A DNA stretch of 64,000 nucleotides from Macrotis lagotis (taxonomy: Eukaryota; Chordata; Mammalia; Peramelemorphia; Peramelidae): contig NC_133662.1 in NCBI RefSeq assembly GCF_037893015.1, positions 205,673,004-205,737,003 on the forward strand, given 5' to 3'. Within the stretch, counting starts at the first letter, position 1. Every line of letters starts with the position of its first letter. A program made the translations under genes and the position numbers. Under the pieces are notes generated by a model. That model was not told the origin of the DNA and did no database searches. It was given only the letters and a program-made list of their open reading frames with translations. Below are positions 46,288 to 59,181 of the stretch, piece by piece.

Positions 46288-46297
46288 NNNNNNNNNN
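46288..46297. other. Assembly gap of ten N
   Basis: Ten ambiguous bases. The true gap length is unknown; no feature across it should be trusted. Confidence 1.
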
Positions 46298-46505
46298 CAG
46301 AAAAGGAGAGCAGAAGGTGGGCACTGCAAATGAAGCTTTGGAGGAGAATTTGAATTGTTCTTCAGTTGAGAAAGACTTCTTGGAAAAGTTAGAAAGGATT
46401 ATAGAAATCAAATAGAAAAAATGGGAAAAGAGATGCAAGAGAAAATTAATATCCTGAAATGAAAAGAGACCAGTAGAAAACAAATACTTCAAAAATACAA
46501 TTGGA
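46298..46505 (+). mobile_element. L1 ORF1-like fragment, sense
   Basis: Lysine- and glutamate-rich sequence (ggattatagaaatcaaatag then gaaaagagatgcaagagaaa) with the flavour of the L1 ORF1 coiled coil, cut by the gap on the left and abutting an L1 5' end on the right. Confidence 0.4.
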
Positions 46506-46524
46506 CAATACTTTCAGGACAGAG

Positions 46525-46536
46525 CCAAGATGGTGG
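46525..46536 (+). promoter_or_regulatory. YY1-type site in L1 5' UTR
   Basis: ccaagatggtgg close to the 5' end of L1 copy A. Human L1 uses a YY1 site at the same place to position transcription start. Two other L1 5' ends here (33686-33695 and 59165-59174, both minus) carry the perfect CCAAGATGGC. Confidence 0.6.
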
Positions 46537-47052
46537 CATAAAGCCAAGATATATGAGGCCTCTACCCTGACACTCACACTACAGATCCCACCAAGAAAAA
46601 GAGAAGATTCAAAGAAGTTTTCAACTGCCTACATCATGGAGGATCTTCAGTGAAGATCTGTCTCTTTGGGGGGAAAGGGGAAGAAAAGTCCAAGAGCCAG
46701 GAGAGAAGGGAATGCCAACAAGAGACTTTTAGCCATAGTGCAATCCAGGTCCTGACAGCTTAATAATAACAGAGGTCCTGGAAGCTGGATAGCAAGCCAG
46801 CAGGGAGGATCATAACCCAAAAGAATGTCTGACCCATAAACACCAGCATAAAAGACAGGACAGGGTCAGGAACAATCCTCTGTTAAGTCAAAACCTGGAC
46901 ATAAAGGTAGGGGAAAAAACTCTGCAAAGGCAAGGACTGGACTGCATAGGTAACATCTAGGCCAACAACAAGCCAGGTATCAGACCCCAGCCCCAGCAAA
47001 ATAAAAGCGTGGTTCTATACTCCATATACCCCAGGAGCAGAACTACAACAAC

Positions 47053-47529
47053 AATGATGAGCAAAAAAGTTAAAATAGTGCTCACTATAGAAAAGTACTT
47101 CACAGATAGAGATGATAGCAATGCCATGTCTGAAGAAGAAAGCTGTGAAACATCACTCATAGGAGAAATATCAAAACAGTCTATAAATTGGACTCAAATA
47201 CAAAAGCTCATCAGAGAGCTGTAAAAAAGAATTTAAAACCTAAAGAAGAGAAAAAGAAGAAAAATGGAAAAATAGAAATGAAAGTCATGCAGGAAAATTG
47301 TGACAAGTTGACCAGAGAATTCAAAACCTTTAAAAAGGAAACACATAAAGAAATTGAAGAAAATAAAATCCTAAAAATTAGAATTGAAGAATTAGAAACC
47401 AATCAATCTACAAGACCACAAGATTCCATCAAACAAAATAAAAAGGTTGAAAAAATGGAAGAAAATGTAACATACCTTCTAGGGAAAATGAATGACCTGG
47501 AAAATAGATCCAGGAAAGATAATCTATGA
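47053..47529 (+). pseudogene. L1 ORF1 relic (RNA-binding coiled-coil protein)
   Basis: Two overlapping frames (47009-47224 and 47188-47529). The first includes MSKKVKIVLTIEKYFTD and an acidic EEES motif; the second is a charged coiled coil with an NDLENRSRKDNL end, the start of the RNA-recognition part. A frameshift near 47200 and a stop at 47527 break it. The C-terminal part continues in another frame (47526-47714). Confidence 0.75.
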
Positions 47530-49213
47530 ATCATGGACAACCAGAAAGCCTGGACCAACAGAAGAATGTGGAAACCATCATGCAGGAAATTATAAGGGAA
47601 AACTGCACCAATCTACTAGAACAAGATAACAATATAACAATTGAAAGAATCCACAGAACCCTTCCAGAAAGAGACCCCAGGATAAAAACTCCAAAATCCA
47701 GAACCCTCAAATGAAAAAAAAATACTGCAAACAGCAAAAATAAAACAATTGAAATATAATGGGAACACAATCAGACTAACACAGGACCTATCAGTCTCAA
47801 CACTGAATGATCACAGAACTGGAATAACATATTTTGGAGAGCTAAGGACCTGGGATTACAACCCAGAATGTACTGCCCTACAAAATTCAGCATATGTTGT
47901 TAGGGAAAAAGATGGATGTTCAGTAAAATACAGGACTTCCAGAATTTCCTGATGCAAAGACCAGAACAGAACAGAGAATTCAATTGCCAAATACACTGAA
48001 GAATTACATTAAAAAGGTAAATAAAAAAGGGGACTGAAAAAACAAAACTGTTTTAAACAAATGTTGGTCCCTAAAAGGAACAGTTTAAACTCATTAGAAC
48101 TTTACTCTTCTAAGGATAATTAGAGGATAGAATATAACTGAAGATAATGAGCCTAAGGGATATAGATTTAATTGGGTCTTGTCCCTCAGTTGAAGAGGTC
48201 CAGGATCACATTAATATGTTTGAGATAAAACCCCCTGAAAAAAAGCAGGAGTGTCAACTTTAACTTAAGTTTCTCTTTACACACTGACTGGCTTTAATCG
48301 AAAGATGCTAAGCATCTTGTCTAAGGAGGGCATCATAAGCTGCAAGGACCCCGAGACAGTGTCTCTAATACTTTACAATCATTTGTAAAATTCTCAGTAA
48401 GAACTCCAGAGTCTCCCAGTACCTAGAGATCTTCAAGATACTTTCAGTTAATTAGATCAGGATGCTTCACTTAAAAAGGGGTTAAGTACCCTTGGGTGGG
48501 TGAGGGTAAAGTGGGAAAGAAAATAGGCTGGGGGGGGCACAAATAGTTGAAGAAATGATATGACCTTTGAGGATATTTTGACTTGTGAAAAGGATTATGT
48601 ATACTTAAAAGATACTTGAAAAGGGGTAAGGTAAAATGATTATAATTATAATTTGATGTAATTTGAGTCAATTCTTCTTATCAAAGAATCTAGTAAACAA
48701 AATCTGTGATGAGATCTTCATAACTATAGGAACTTAATAAAGCATAATAAAGCACCAAGGGAAGAGACACAAAGATTTACAGTTTTAGAGGGAAAGAAGG
48801 GAGATTCTGAATGCTGTGTAAATTCTATTTAATAGATTTAGCCCAGTGAGGAGCTAAAATACATTCCCACTTGAGATTAAAAATATGACAATCTACAGGG
48901 AAGGGGGGGACTGGGAAGGGGGGAAGATAAGGGAAGAAGGGACTAATAAAAGGGAAGGGAAGGTATATGTGAAAATAAACTGAATTTAGTTTAAATTAAA
49001 AAAATAAATTAAAGGGGAAAGGTAGTAAAATTTTGGTGAGGAGGAATAAGAGAAAAGGAAAGAAGTAAATATAAATGGAGAAAGATAGCATAGAGTGAAA
49101 TACAGAAGTAATAATCTTAACTGGAAATGTAACTATCCCATAAAGCAAAAATGAATAGCAGAATGGCTTAAAACCCAGAATCCTACAGTATGCTGTCTAC
49201 AAGAAACACATTT

Positions 49214-50514
49214 TTTTAGGAAGACTCAACATTTATTAAGCACCTTTAGTTGTGAAAAGTACAGTGCTGAGCACTGTACCAAGATACATAGAGTGACACA
49301 GACAAACATTCAGCCCGTGAGAGGGCTTAAAGGCTAATATGGATTTATGAAACACAAACAAAACGATGTAAAGTGAAAAACATTCTTTACTGTTCAACAT
49401 CTTGCCCAGCTGTCATTCCTACCTCTCCCTAAACATAATTTTTATCAGTTTTCAATTCACAGGGATTTCAATCACTATTGATTAGTTCACAGAAAATTCA
49501 ACCTAGAAATGGGAAGTCACTTCATTAATACTTTGAAAACAAGGTATGAATGAGTTTGACAAATAAATGACCAGGCAGTTCAATCATTAATATTTTTCAA
49601 ACAGGGCAGCCCCTAAAAGTGATGAATTAAGTACTTTTAATTTGCTGAAAGTCTATAATAAGAATAAAATTTTCCTGTATTTTTTATTAGTGATTTTTTA
49701 ATTGATTTATATTCCTAATTTATCGAACTTTCAAGCTGCCTAGGAATCCAGGCTGTCAGCAACTATGTTAGCCATAGTCCTAACAACCAAGTTCTCCAGG
49801 CTCCTCCCCCAATGATCAGCTAGATTTTCTCTCTATAACATAAATCTCATTTAAGTAGATGATTAAATTACAACATTTGGTCACATCTTCAAAAACTATT
49901 CCTATGTGGGAACAGCTTCACATAGTACCAGACTTGGTTTTTTTCTCAAGTCTTTTCCTTTCCAAGACAAAAAACACAAAAACCAAGGAATGGAATGAGG
50001 TGGGTTTTTTCCCTATCAAGACGAAAACAATGAAATTCAGAACTGGATCACTTGGCCCTTTCTCTTCTTAACTCCTCCCAGTTCAAAATGCTTAAACCTC
50101 TTCATGGCAAGCTTCCTCTTAGACCTGCAGCTGGGTTCCACACAGTCAAGCCTCAGTACAATCTTTTTTGGGTTTTTTTTTTTTGCCTTTTTCTGAAAAC
50201 TTTCTTTTGTCTGCCCACCACAACCGTTCTGCTTCCGATGGTTTCGTCTTTTCCCCAGTTCCTTCAGGGAATCCTGGCTTTTCTCGAACTGCGTCACTTT
50301 CTGAGGCTTGCCGCACTTCTTGCACAAAGTTCTGCGGATTCAGGGACATTCACCAAAGGACGACGCCGCGCTCTCCACCAGGCTCCTCCTGTGGCCAGGC
50401 CTCGGGGGTCCCTCGGCCGAGCGCTCAGAGGCGAGCACCCGGCCGAGCACCCGGCCGAGGACGAGAACGAGCTGCAGAAGACGACCGGCTTCGAGGGCTG
50501 ACGGCGGAACACTC
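49214..50514 (-). pseudogene. RPL36A: Processed pseudogene of ribosomal protein L36a (eL42)
   Basis: Minus-strand retrocopy in L1 copy A. The coding relic spans 50356 to the stop at 50037-50039. The C-terminal peptide has [18 protein letters not shown] and KHFELGG then [10 protein letters not shown], and the N-terminal zinc-ribbon CKKCGK is recognisable. Breaks: the start codon is TTG, a one-base deletion shifts the frame soon after, two codons are lost after CKKCGK, and two are gained near the middle. There are no introns. A long 3' UTR (about 820 bp) ends with AATAAA (49232-49237) and a short A tail (t-run 49211-49217). The 14-bp duplication caagaaacacattt (49200-49213, 50515-50528) is perfect. 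The 5' part (50357-50514) is GC- and CpG-rich, as expected of a CpG-island transcript. The related RPL36AL is an alternative parent. Confidence 0.93.
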
Positions 50515-53305
50515 CAAGAAACACATTTGAAGCAGAAAGATACACACAGGGTAAAGGTAAAAGATTAGAGTAAAACATATTATGCCTCAGATGAAGTAAA
50601 AAAATCTGGGATAGGGATTCTAATATCAGACACAGTAAAAACAAAAATCAATATCATTAAAAGGGATAAAGAAGGAAACTACATCTTCTTAAAAGGCGCC
50701 ATTGGAAATGAAGCTATATAATTACTAAACATTTATGCACCTAGTGGGATAGATTCCAGATTCCTATAGGAAAAACTGAGTGAATTACAAGGAGAAATAG
50801 AAAGCAAAACTTTAAAAATGGGAGACAGTGACCTCCGTCTCTCAGAAATAGATAAATCTAAGAATAAAATAAACAGAAGGAAGTTAAGAAAATGAATAAC
50901 AGCTTAGAAAACTTAGATATGATAGACCTCTGGAGTAAACTTAATGGAGACAGAAAAGAATATACCTTTTTCTCGGCAGCACATGGCACCTTCAACAAAA
51001 TTGACCATGCATTAGGGCACAAAAACCTTAAAATCAAATGCAGAAAGGCAGAAATAATAAATACACACTCCTCAGATCATGATGCAATAAAAATTACATG
51101 TAATAAAAGGTCAGGGAAAAGCTAGCCAAGAATTTATTGGAAATTAAATAACTTTTTCTTAAATAATGGGTGGATCAAACAGCAAAAATAGAAATAATCA
51201 ACAATTGTATCCAAGAAAATGATAATAATGAGATATCATACCAAAATTTATGGGATGTAGCCAAGGCTGTTTTGAGGGGAAACTTTATATCTCTAACTGT
51301 CTATATGAATAAAATAGAGAAAGAGGAGACCAATGAATTGGGTATGCAATTAAGAAAGCTAGAAAAAAGAACAAATTAAACACTCCCAATTAATTACTAA
51401 ACTAGAAATTCTGAAAATCAAGGAGAAATTAATGAAATAGAAAGCAAAAAAACCACTGATCTCATGAATAAATCTAAGTGTTGGTTTTATGAAAAAGCCA
51501 ATAAAATACACAAACATCTGATTAATCTGATTAAAAAAAGAGAGACGATAACCAAATAACCAGTATCAGAAATGAAAAGGGTGAGCTAGCCACCAATGAA
51601 GAGGAAATTAAAGAGATAATTAGGAACTACTTTGCCAAACTAGGCCAATAAATTGGACAACTTGAGTGAAATGGATGGATATTTACATAAATACAAACTG
51701 CCCAGATTAACAGAAAAGGAAATAAATTACTTAACCTCATTTCAGAAAAGAGAAATTGAAGAAACCATTAATAATCTCCCTAAGAAAACATCTCCAGGTC
51801 CAGTAGGATTTACAAGTGAATTCTACCAAACATTTAAGGAAATTAATTCCTATTCTACATAAACTATTTTTAAAAATAGGAGAGGAAGGAGTTCTACTAA
51901 ACTTCTTTTATGATACCCACATGGTGCTGATACCTAAACCAGGAAGAACCAAAACAGACAAAGGAAATTATAGACAAATCTCCCTAATGAATATTGATGC
52001 AAAAATCTTAAATAAAATTTTAGCAATGAGACTTCAGCAAGTTATTACCAAGTTATTACCATGATCAGGTTAGATTTATACCAGGCAGACAGTGTTGGTT
52101 CAACATTAGGGAAACACTCAACATAATTGAACATATCAATAGTAAAACCATATGATTATCTCAACAAAATGCTGAAAAAAGCCTTTGATAAAATACAACA
52201 TCCATTCCTATTAAAAAAACACTAGAAAGTATAGGAATAAATGGAGTTTTCCTTATAATAATAATAAAAAATAGACTCTATCAAAACCCATCAACAAATA
52301 TTATATTTAATAGGAATAAACTTGGAGCATTGCCAATAACTTCAGGCATGTAAAAAAGAAGCCCACTAACACCATTACTATTCAATATAGTATTAGAAAT
52401 GCTAGCAATAGCAACAAGAGAAGAAAAAGAAATTGAAGGAATCAGAATAGGCAATGAAGAAGCAAAACTTTCACTCTTTGTGGATGATATGATGGTATGC
52501 TTATAGAACTCAAGTAAATCATCTAAACACTTCTTGAAAGAATTAACAAATAATTGGAAATCTACTTCCCAAGACAAATCCAGAAATTGTATGAACACAA
52601 TTATAAAGCTCTCCTTACCCAAATAAAATCAGTTCTATATAATTGGAAAAATGTCAAATGTTCATGGTTAGGTCGAACCAATATAAAAAAATGACAATTT
52701 TACCCAAATTAAATTACTTATTCAGTGCCATACTAATCAAACTGCCAAATAAATACTTTACTGAGCTAGAAAAAATAGTAACAAAATTCATTTGGAGTAA
52801 TAAAAGGACAAGAATAGCAAGGGAACTGATGGAAAAAAAAATGTAAAGGAAGGTAAAGCTCTACCAGATCTAAAACTATACTATAAAGCGGCCGTCATCC
52901 AAACTGCCTGATACTGGTTAAGAAATAGAGTAATAGGTCAGTGGGTTAGGATAGGTTCAAAAGAAAACACAGTAAATATCTACAGCGATATACTATTTGA
53001 TAAATCCAAAGACATCAATCTCCAGGTTAAGAACTCACAATTTGACAAAATATTGGGGAAAACTAGAAACTAGTATGGCAAAAACTAGGCATAGATTCAC
53101 ATCTCACATCTTCTACAAAAATTTGGTTGAAATGGGTACAGAAGTTAGTGATACCACAGATAAATTAATAGACAAAAAAAACATATGGAAAAGGGACCTG
53201 AATGCATCAATTACAAAGGATCAAAAGGATCATGATATTCTGTGGGGCAAGGGAATTTGGATTGTAACAAGAATCAACTTCCCAGGAAAACTGAACATAC
53301 ACTTT

Positions 53306-56300
53306 CAGGGGAAAAGAGAAATTTAATGAAATAAGTGACATTCAAAGTTTTTTGATGAAAAAACCAGAACTGAACAAAAACGTTGATCTTCTAATAGAAG
53401 ATTCGAGAGATACATGAAAAGGTAAACAGGGCAAAAGAAAAAAAACTCATTCAAAAAAAGCTTAAACTGATTACATCTTTATCTGAGAGGAAGATTCTCA
53501 TAAGTCTTGAGAATTTTAACTATTAGAGGGAGTATACTTAGGCTAAAGGAATATTTTGCTAGAATGATTTTTTAAAAAAACATTAAAAAGTTTTTTTTAA
53601 TGAAATGGGAGGAAGACAGAGGCTGAATGGTATTAATTACATCACATGGAATAGAAAAAGACATTACAATAGAGGGAAACAGCAGAGAGGGTGAGAACTG
53701 CTTGAATCTTCTCTCATCAGATTTGACTCAAAGAGGGAATAACACATTTACTTAGTTGAGTTTAGAAAGTAGTAGTAAGGGGTGAGGGGAGAGAAGGAAG
53801 GACTGACAGAAGAGAGGGAAGGAAAGGGGGAAAAAGGAAAAGGAGAAGAAAAGGGAGGCTGAAAGAAGGGAGACAGATAGAGGGAGGCTATATTCTGAAG
53901 CAAAATGCTGGTGAGGAGAGGAAATACAAATGGGGAGATATAGTATGGAAGGGAATAAATATTTAGTAATTGTAACTATGAATGTGAGTGTGATGAACTC
54001 TCCCATAAAACAAAAAAGTGTATAACAGAGTGAATTAAAATCAGAATTCTACAATATGCTGTTTATAAGAAGCATATTTGAAGCAGAGAAATATACATGA
54101 ATAAAGTTAAAAGGCTAGAGCAGAATATATTATGCTTCAGCTGAAACAAAATAACTGAAGTAGCAATTCTTATCTCAGACAAAGCAACAGCAAAACTAGA
54201 TCTAATAAGAGGGCTAAGGACGAAAACTGCATCCTTCTAAAAGCTACTGTAGACAATGAATTAATTTCAATACTAAACATATATGCCCCAGGTAGTATAA
54301 CATCTAGATTCTTAGAGGAGAGGCTAAATGAGTTAGAGGAAGACACAGACAGCAAAATTTTACTGGTTGGGGGGCCTCAACTTCCATCTCTCTGAATTAG
54401 ATAAATCTAAAAGTAAAATAAACATGAAGGGATTCAAGGAACTGAAGAGAATGTCAGAAAAGTTAGATATGATAAACCTCTGGAGGAAATTGAATAAGAA
54501 TAGAAAGGAATATACTTTTTATTCTGCAGTGTATGTCACCTACACAAAAAATGGTATTATGGCAATAAAATTCTCATAATCAAATGTGAGAAGGAAAAAA
54601 TGTTAAATGAATCCTTTTTTTCAGATGATGATGAAATAAAAGTCACATGTAAAAGACCATGGAGAGATAGATTTAAAATTAATTAGAAACTAAAGAATGA
54701 GTGGGTAAAACAAATTATCATAGAAATAATAAGTTCATATAAAACAGTGACAATAAGAAGACAACATGCCAAAAAAATAAAAAAAAGACAGTATAGCAAA
54801 GCTTGAGGGATACAAGCAAAGCATTTATTAGTGGAAATTTTATTTTATTTTATATCCTTAAATGCTTACATAAATAAAACAGACAAAGAGGGGATCAATG
54901 AATTTGGTGTGCAACTAAAAAAGCTAGTGGAGGAACAAATTAAAAATCAACAATTGAATACTAAATTAGTAATTCTGAAACTGTTTGTAAAAAAATAGTT
55001 GAAGAAGGAGTTCTCTAAATTCCTTCTATGAAATGAATATGGTGATTTAACAGGAAGAGTCAAAACAGAAAGAAAAGTATAAACCAATCTTTCTTATGAA
55101 TATGGATGCAAAAATTTTAAATAAAATATAAGCTAAGCAATTACAGCAAGTTATCACTAGGATTATTATCCACTATGATCACATAGGAATTATACCTGGA
55201 ATGAAGGTTTCATTTTAAATTAAAAAAACTATCAGCATAATTAACCATGTCAAGCACCCTTTTCTATTAACTAGAGCATAAGCATAAATGGAGTATTCCT
55301 TAAAACGATAAGCAGTATCTAACCAAAATCATCAAGAGGTATTATATATAAAGTGAGTAAGCTTAGGAGCATTCCAAAAAAGATTGGGGTTGAAAAAAGA
55401 TGTCCATTATCACCACTATTATTCAATATTTTATTAGAAATGTTAGCTTTGGGGTGTGGCTAGGTGCCACAGTGGATAGAGCACTGCCCTGGATTCAGGA
55501 GGATCTGAGTTCAAATCCGACCTCAGACACTTAAAATTGTCTAGCTGTGTGGCCTTGGGCAAAGCCACTTAACCTGATGCCTTGAAAAAACCTAAAAAAA
55601 AGAAAAAAATGCTAGCTTTAACAATAAAAGACAAAAAATAAATTGAAGGAATTATAATTGGTAATGAAGAAGCACGAATCTCCCTCTTTGTAGATGATTT
55701 GATGATATACTTATAAAATCATCTAAAAGACTACTTGAAATAATTAGTAACTTTAGCAGAATTGCAAGATATAAAATAAATACATGTAAATCATCAACAT
55801 TTCTATATATTTCTAACAAGAAATAGCAGAAGAGCTACAAAGAGAAATTTCAGTTAAAGTAACTGTAGACTTCATAAAATACTCAGTATGTAACTGCAAA
55901 GGTAAAGTCAAAATCTCTATGAAAATGGCTATAAAATACTTTTTCATTAAATCAGATCTAAATAACTGGGCAAATATCAATTGCTCAATCAATGACAATT
56001 CTACAAGAATTTACTTATTCAGAGCCATATCAATCATACTTCCAAAATTTACTTTACTGAGCTAGAAAAAATAGTAACTATATTCATGTAGAGGAACAAA
56101 AGGTCAAGAATATGAAAGGAATTAATGAAAAAAGGATGGGTGGCCTGTGCATACTGGATCTAATATTTTATTCTAAAGCATAGATTAGGTGCAAAAGAAA
56201 AAGTAATAAATGACTATAGTAATCTGATGTTTGATAAAACCAAATATTCAGGTTTCTGGGAAAAGAACTTACTCTGATAAAAAACTGCTGGGAAAACTGG

Positions 56301-56411
56301 AAGATAACATGGCAGAAACTAGACATAGACCAACATCTCACACTTATACCAAGATAAGGAAGAAATGAGTTAAGGAATTTAGACATGAAAAGTGATATTA
56401 AAAGTCAATTA
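53306..56411 (+). mobile_element. LINE-1 copy B, sense, 5'-truncated
   Basis: Begins near the ORF1/ORF2 junction (tttcaggggaaaagagaaat; tgatgaaaaaaccagaactg), then purine-rich inter-ORF (53760-53890), ORF2 endonuclease (54040-54680), a large loss, reverse transcriptase (55010-55720; FVDDLM-type motif near 55690) and C-terminus to about 56400. Heavily mutated. WSINE1 at 55451. Confidence 0.8.
55451..55606 (+). mobile_element. WSINE1-type SINE in L1 copy B
   Basis: ggggtgtggctaggtgccac to cctaaaaaaaag; duplication aaatgttagcttt / aaatgctagcttt (55438-55450, 55607-55619). Confidence 0.92.
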
Positions 56412-56498
56412 GGGGAGGCTAGGTGGTGCAGTGGATAGACCACTGGCCCTGGAGTCAGAAGTACCTGAGTTCAAATCCACCGCACTGAAAAAAAAAAG
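56412..56498 (+). mobile_element. WSINE1-type SINE, 3' half missing
   Basis: Head and B box are intact (ggctaggtggtgcagtggat; gagttcaaatccacc), then it passes directly to an A run. Either an internally deleted SINE or one cut by the L1 that follows. No duplication found. Confidence 0.8.
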
Positions 56499-59181
56499 TA
56501 TTGAATCTGACTACCTTCTCTCATGATCTTCTCTCTCTTCTATCACTTATACTTCCCTTTCACTCTATGCTAAATTCTTTTCTTGATATAGTCATATTTT
56601 CACATTAATACTTTAAAGTAGTAAAAGTCGTAAAAGTAAACAAAGCTTGCCCCCCAAAAGATAGAGTAACCTCAAGAAAAATAAAGTTAGAGAAAAAAAA
56701 GCATCGTGCTTAATTCAGCTATCACCAGCTCTGTATTTGAGATGGATCACATTCTTTATCATAAGTCCATCAGAGAAGATGCTTCAATATTTTCCCCACA
56801 TTTCCTATTGCCAGCTGTAATTCCCTCCATCCAATTCCTACTCACCCCCATTTATTCTATTTTCTCTCTCCTTTTCTGTCCTGAAAAGTGTGTTGTATCC
56901 CACCACCTTTCTTCTCTTCTATCATCCACACCCCACCTCTCCCTTCCCCTTGTCCCCTTTCTCCCATCTCTTTACTTTTTTCCTCCAGGGTAAGATAGAT
57001 TCCTGTACCCTATTGAGTAGGTATGTTATTTTCTCTCTGAGTTACATTTGATGAGAATGAAGGTTCATTTATTTCCTCTCACCTTCCCCCCTTCCACTCC
57101 ATTGTAAAAGCTTTTTCTTGTCTCTTTTATGTGTAATATCATGACCCCATTCTACCTCTTCTTTCCCTTCCTCCCAGTATATTCTTTTCTCATCATTAAT
57201 TCTACTTTTATACTATGCTATAACTTCATATTCAACTCCCTCCTGTGTCTTGTCTATATGTGCTCCTTCTTACTGCCCCAATGAATGAGAAGGTTCATAT
57301 AAGTTATTGGTATCATCTTCCCCTGCAGGAATGCATGCAGTTCAACATCTTTAAGTCCCTCATAATTTGCCCTTCATGTCCATCCTCTCTCTATGCTTCA
57401 CCTGAGTCCTGTACTTTGGAGATCAAACTTTTTGTTCAGCTCTGGTCATTTCATTAGAAATGTTTGGAAGTTCCTTATTTCAATGAATGTCCAAATCTTT
57501 CCCTGTAGGAGGATGTCTAGTTTTGCTTGGTAATTGATTCTTGGTTGTAATCCAAGCTCTTTTGCCTTCCAGAACATCATATTCCAAGCCCTATGAACCC
57601 TTAATGTAGATGCTGCTAAATCCTATGTAATATTGACTGTAGTTTCACAATATTTGAATTGTTTCTTTCTGTAATATTTTCTTCTTGACTTGGGGGTACT
57701 GGAATTTGATTATAATATTCCTGGGAGATCTTATTTTGAGATCTCTTTGAGGGGGTGATTGGTAGATTTCCTCAATTTCTATTTTACCCTCTGCTTCTAG
57801 GATATCAGGATGAATTTTCTAGAGAATTTCTTGAAAAATGAAATCTGCTTTCAGTTGGTCCAATTATTTTTAAATTATCTCTCCTGAATTCATTCTCCAG
57901 TCATTTTTCCAAGGAGATATTTCCCATATTCTTCTAGTTTTTCATTCTTTTGGTTTTATTCTATTTTTTTTTTTATTTCTCACAAAGTCATCAGCTTCCC
58001 TTTACCCCATTCTACATTTGAAGGAATTATTTTTTTCAGAGAGCTTTTTATTTCCTTTTCCATCTGGTAAATTCTGCTTTTTTAAAACATTCTCTTCCTT
58101 ATTGACCTTTTGAATTGTTTTTTCCATTTGACCTAAACAGGATTTTAAGATGTTATTTTCTTCAGTATTTTTTGATATCTCCTTCATCCAGAGGTTGACT
58201 TGTTCTTCATGATTTTCCCACATTGCTGTCATTTTTATTCCCAATTTTTCCTTTACCTCCCTTACTTGATTTTCAAATTCTTTTTTTTTAGCTCTTCCAT
58301 AGCCTAATACCAATTCCTATTTTTCTTGGAAGCTTTGGATACAGAAATTTTAACTTTTTTGGATACAGAAACTTTGTGATTTTCTGAATGTGTATTTTGA
58401 TCCTCCTTAGGACCAAAATAATTCTGTGATCAGAGTCTTTTTCTTCTGTTGTTAACTCATTTCCCCAGACAATTACTTAATTCTAATTCTTTGTTAGGGT
58501 GGATGCTTTTGAGCATTTTTACAAACAGCTCTCCTGGACTATACTCTGGTCTGTGGATGACCACAATCCACTCCTCTTTGCTCTGGAACTATGAGTGGCC
58601 TGGCTCTGCTATAGCAGTATGGGACCCCAGACTGTGACCTATATCTCAGTATGGGCAACACAACAGAATCCTGCCCCAGGGACAGAAGAGAGTATTCTGA
58701 ATTCTACTCTGACCTACTTATTATACTTGGCCTGAGAACTCTGGAAGCAGCTGCTGGGTGACTCTGTAAGGCTGCTTTTTAATTGGTGGGCCTGGGACTG
58801 CACTGAGGCCTGAGCTGGTTTGTGCTCTGAACTCACTCTGGTGTAGCAAAGTTTTCCTGCTGATCCTGCAAGCTGTCCTTGGTGATTCCTGGACTGAGAG
58901 GTCTGGAAACCAGCCCTTCTCCCATGGACTCATGTTCCCCAAGGGACCCAATAGCCCCATGGACTGTTCCTGGATGTCTGGAGCCCTTTCTATTCCCATT
59001 AGAAAAGACCCTTCTCACAGATCTTCTAGGTTGAATTGGGCCAGAAAATCATTTCATTCAGTCTTTCTGTGGGTTCTACCACTCTAGAATTTGGGTAGAG
59101 TTATAATTTAAAGGCATTTGGAGTGGTATAGAGGAGAACTTCTGGGATTTCCTGTTTTCAATCTGCCATCTTGGCTCCATC
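56499..59181 (-). mobile_element. LINE-1 5' segment, inverted (5' UTR, ORF1, inter-ORF)
   Basis: Minus-strand L1: inter-ORF (56499-57400), ORF1 (57430-58380; coiled-coil frame at 58002-58313 minus), and 5' UTR (58380-59181) ending at the very 5' end with tgccatcttggctccatcc. It abuts sense ORF2 sequence at 59182. This geometry is that of a twin-priming inversion, so I take it with 59182-62517 as one insertion. Confidence 0.8.
59165..59174 (-). promoter_or_regulatory. YY1-type site in inverted L1 5' UTR
   Basis: gccatcttgg is the reverse of CCAAGATGGC, at the 5' terminus of the inverted L1 segment. Confidence 0.6.

Larger units (their letters stand above)
46515..53305 (+). mobile_element. LINE-1 copy A, sense, near full length, interrupted
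   Basis: 5' UTR from 46515 with a YY1-type site (ccaagatggtgg, 46525-46536). ORF1 relic at 47053-47529. Inter-ORF region with G- and A-rich stretches (48000-49100). ORF2 from about 49100 with endonuclease motif SDHDAIKI (near 51078-51101), fingers/palm at 51653-52064, FVDDMM active site at 52477-52494 and [15 protein letters not shown] near 52758-52802. There are deletions (for example around 52505-52570) and stops. The usual 3' UTR is absent because the copy runs into another L1. An L36a retrocopy interrupts the endonuclease at 49214. Confidence 0.85.

Noticed and set aside
46138..46492. Minus-strand frames containing X residues
   Set aside because: They cross the ten-N assembly gap, so their continuity is not real.
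50052..50568. Plus-strand frames of 149, 120 and 86 codons with arginine-rich C-termini
   Set aside because: They lie antisense to the L36a retrocopy and its GC-rich 5' part; shadows, not genes.
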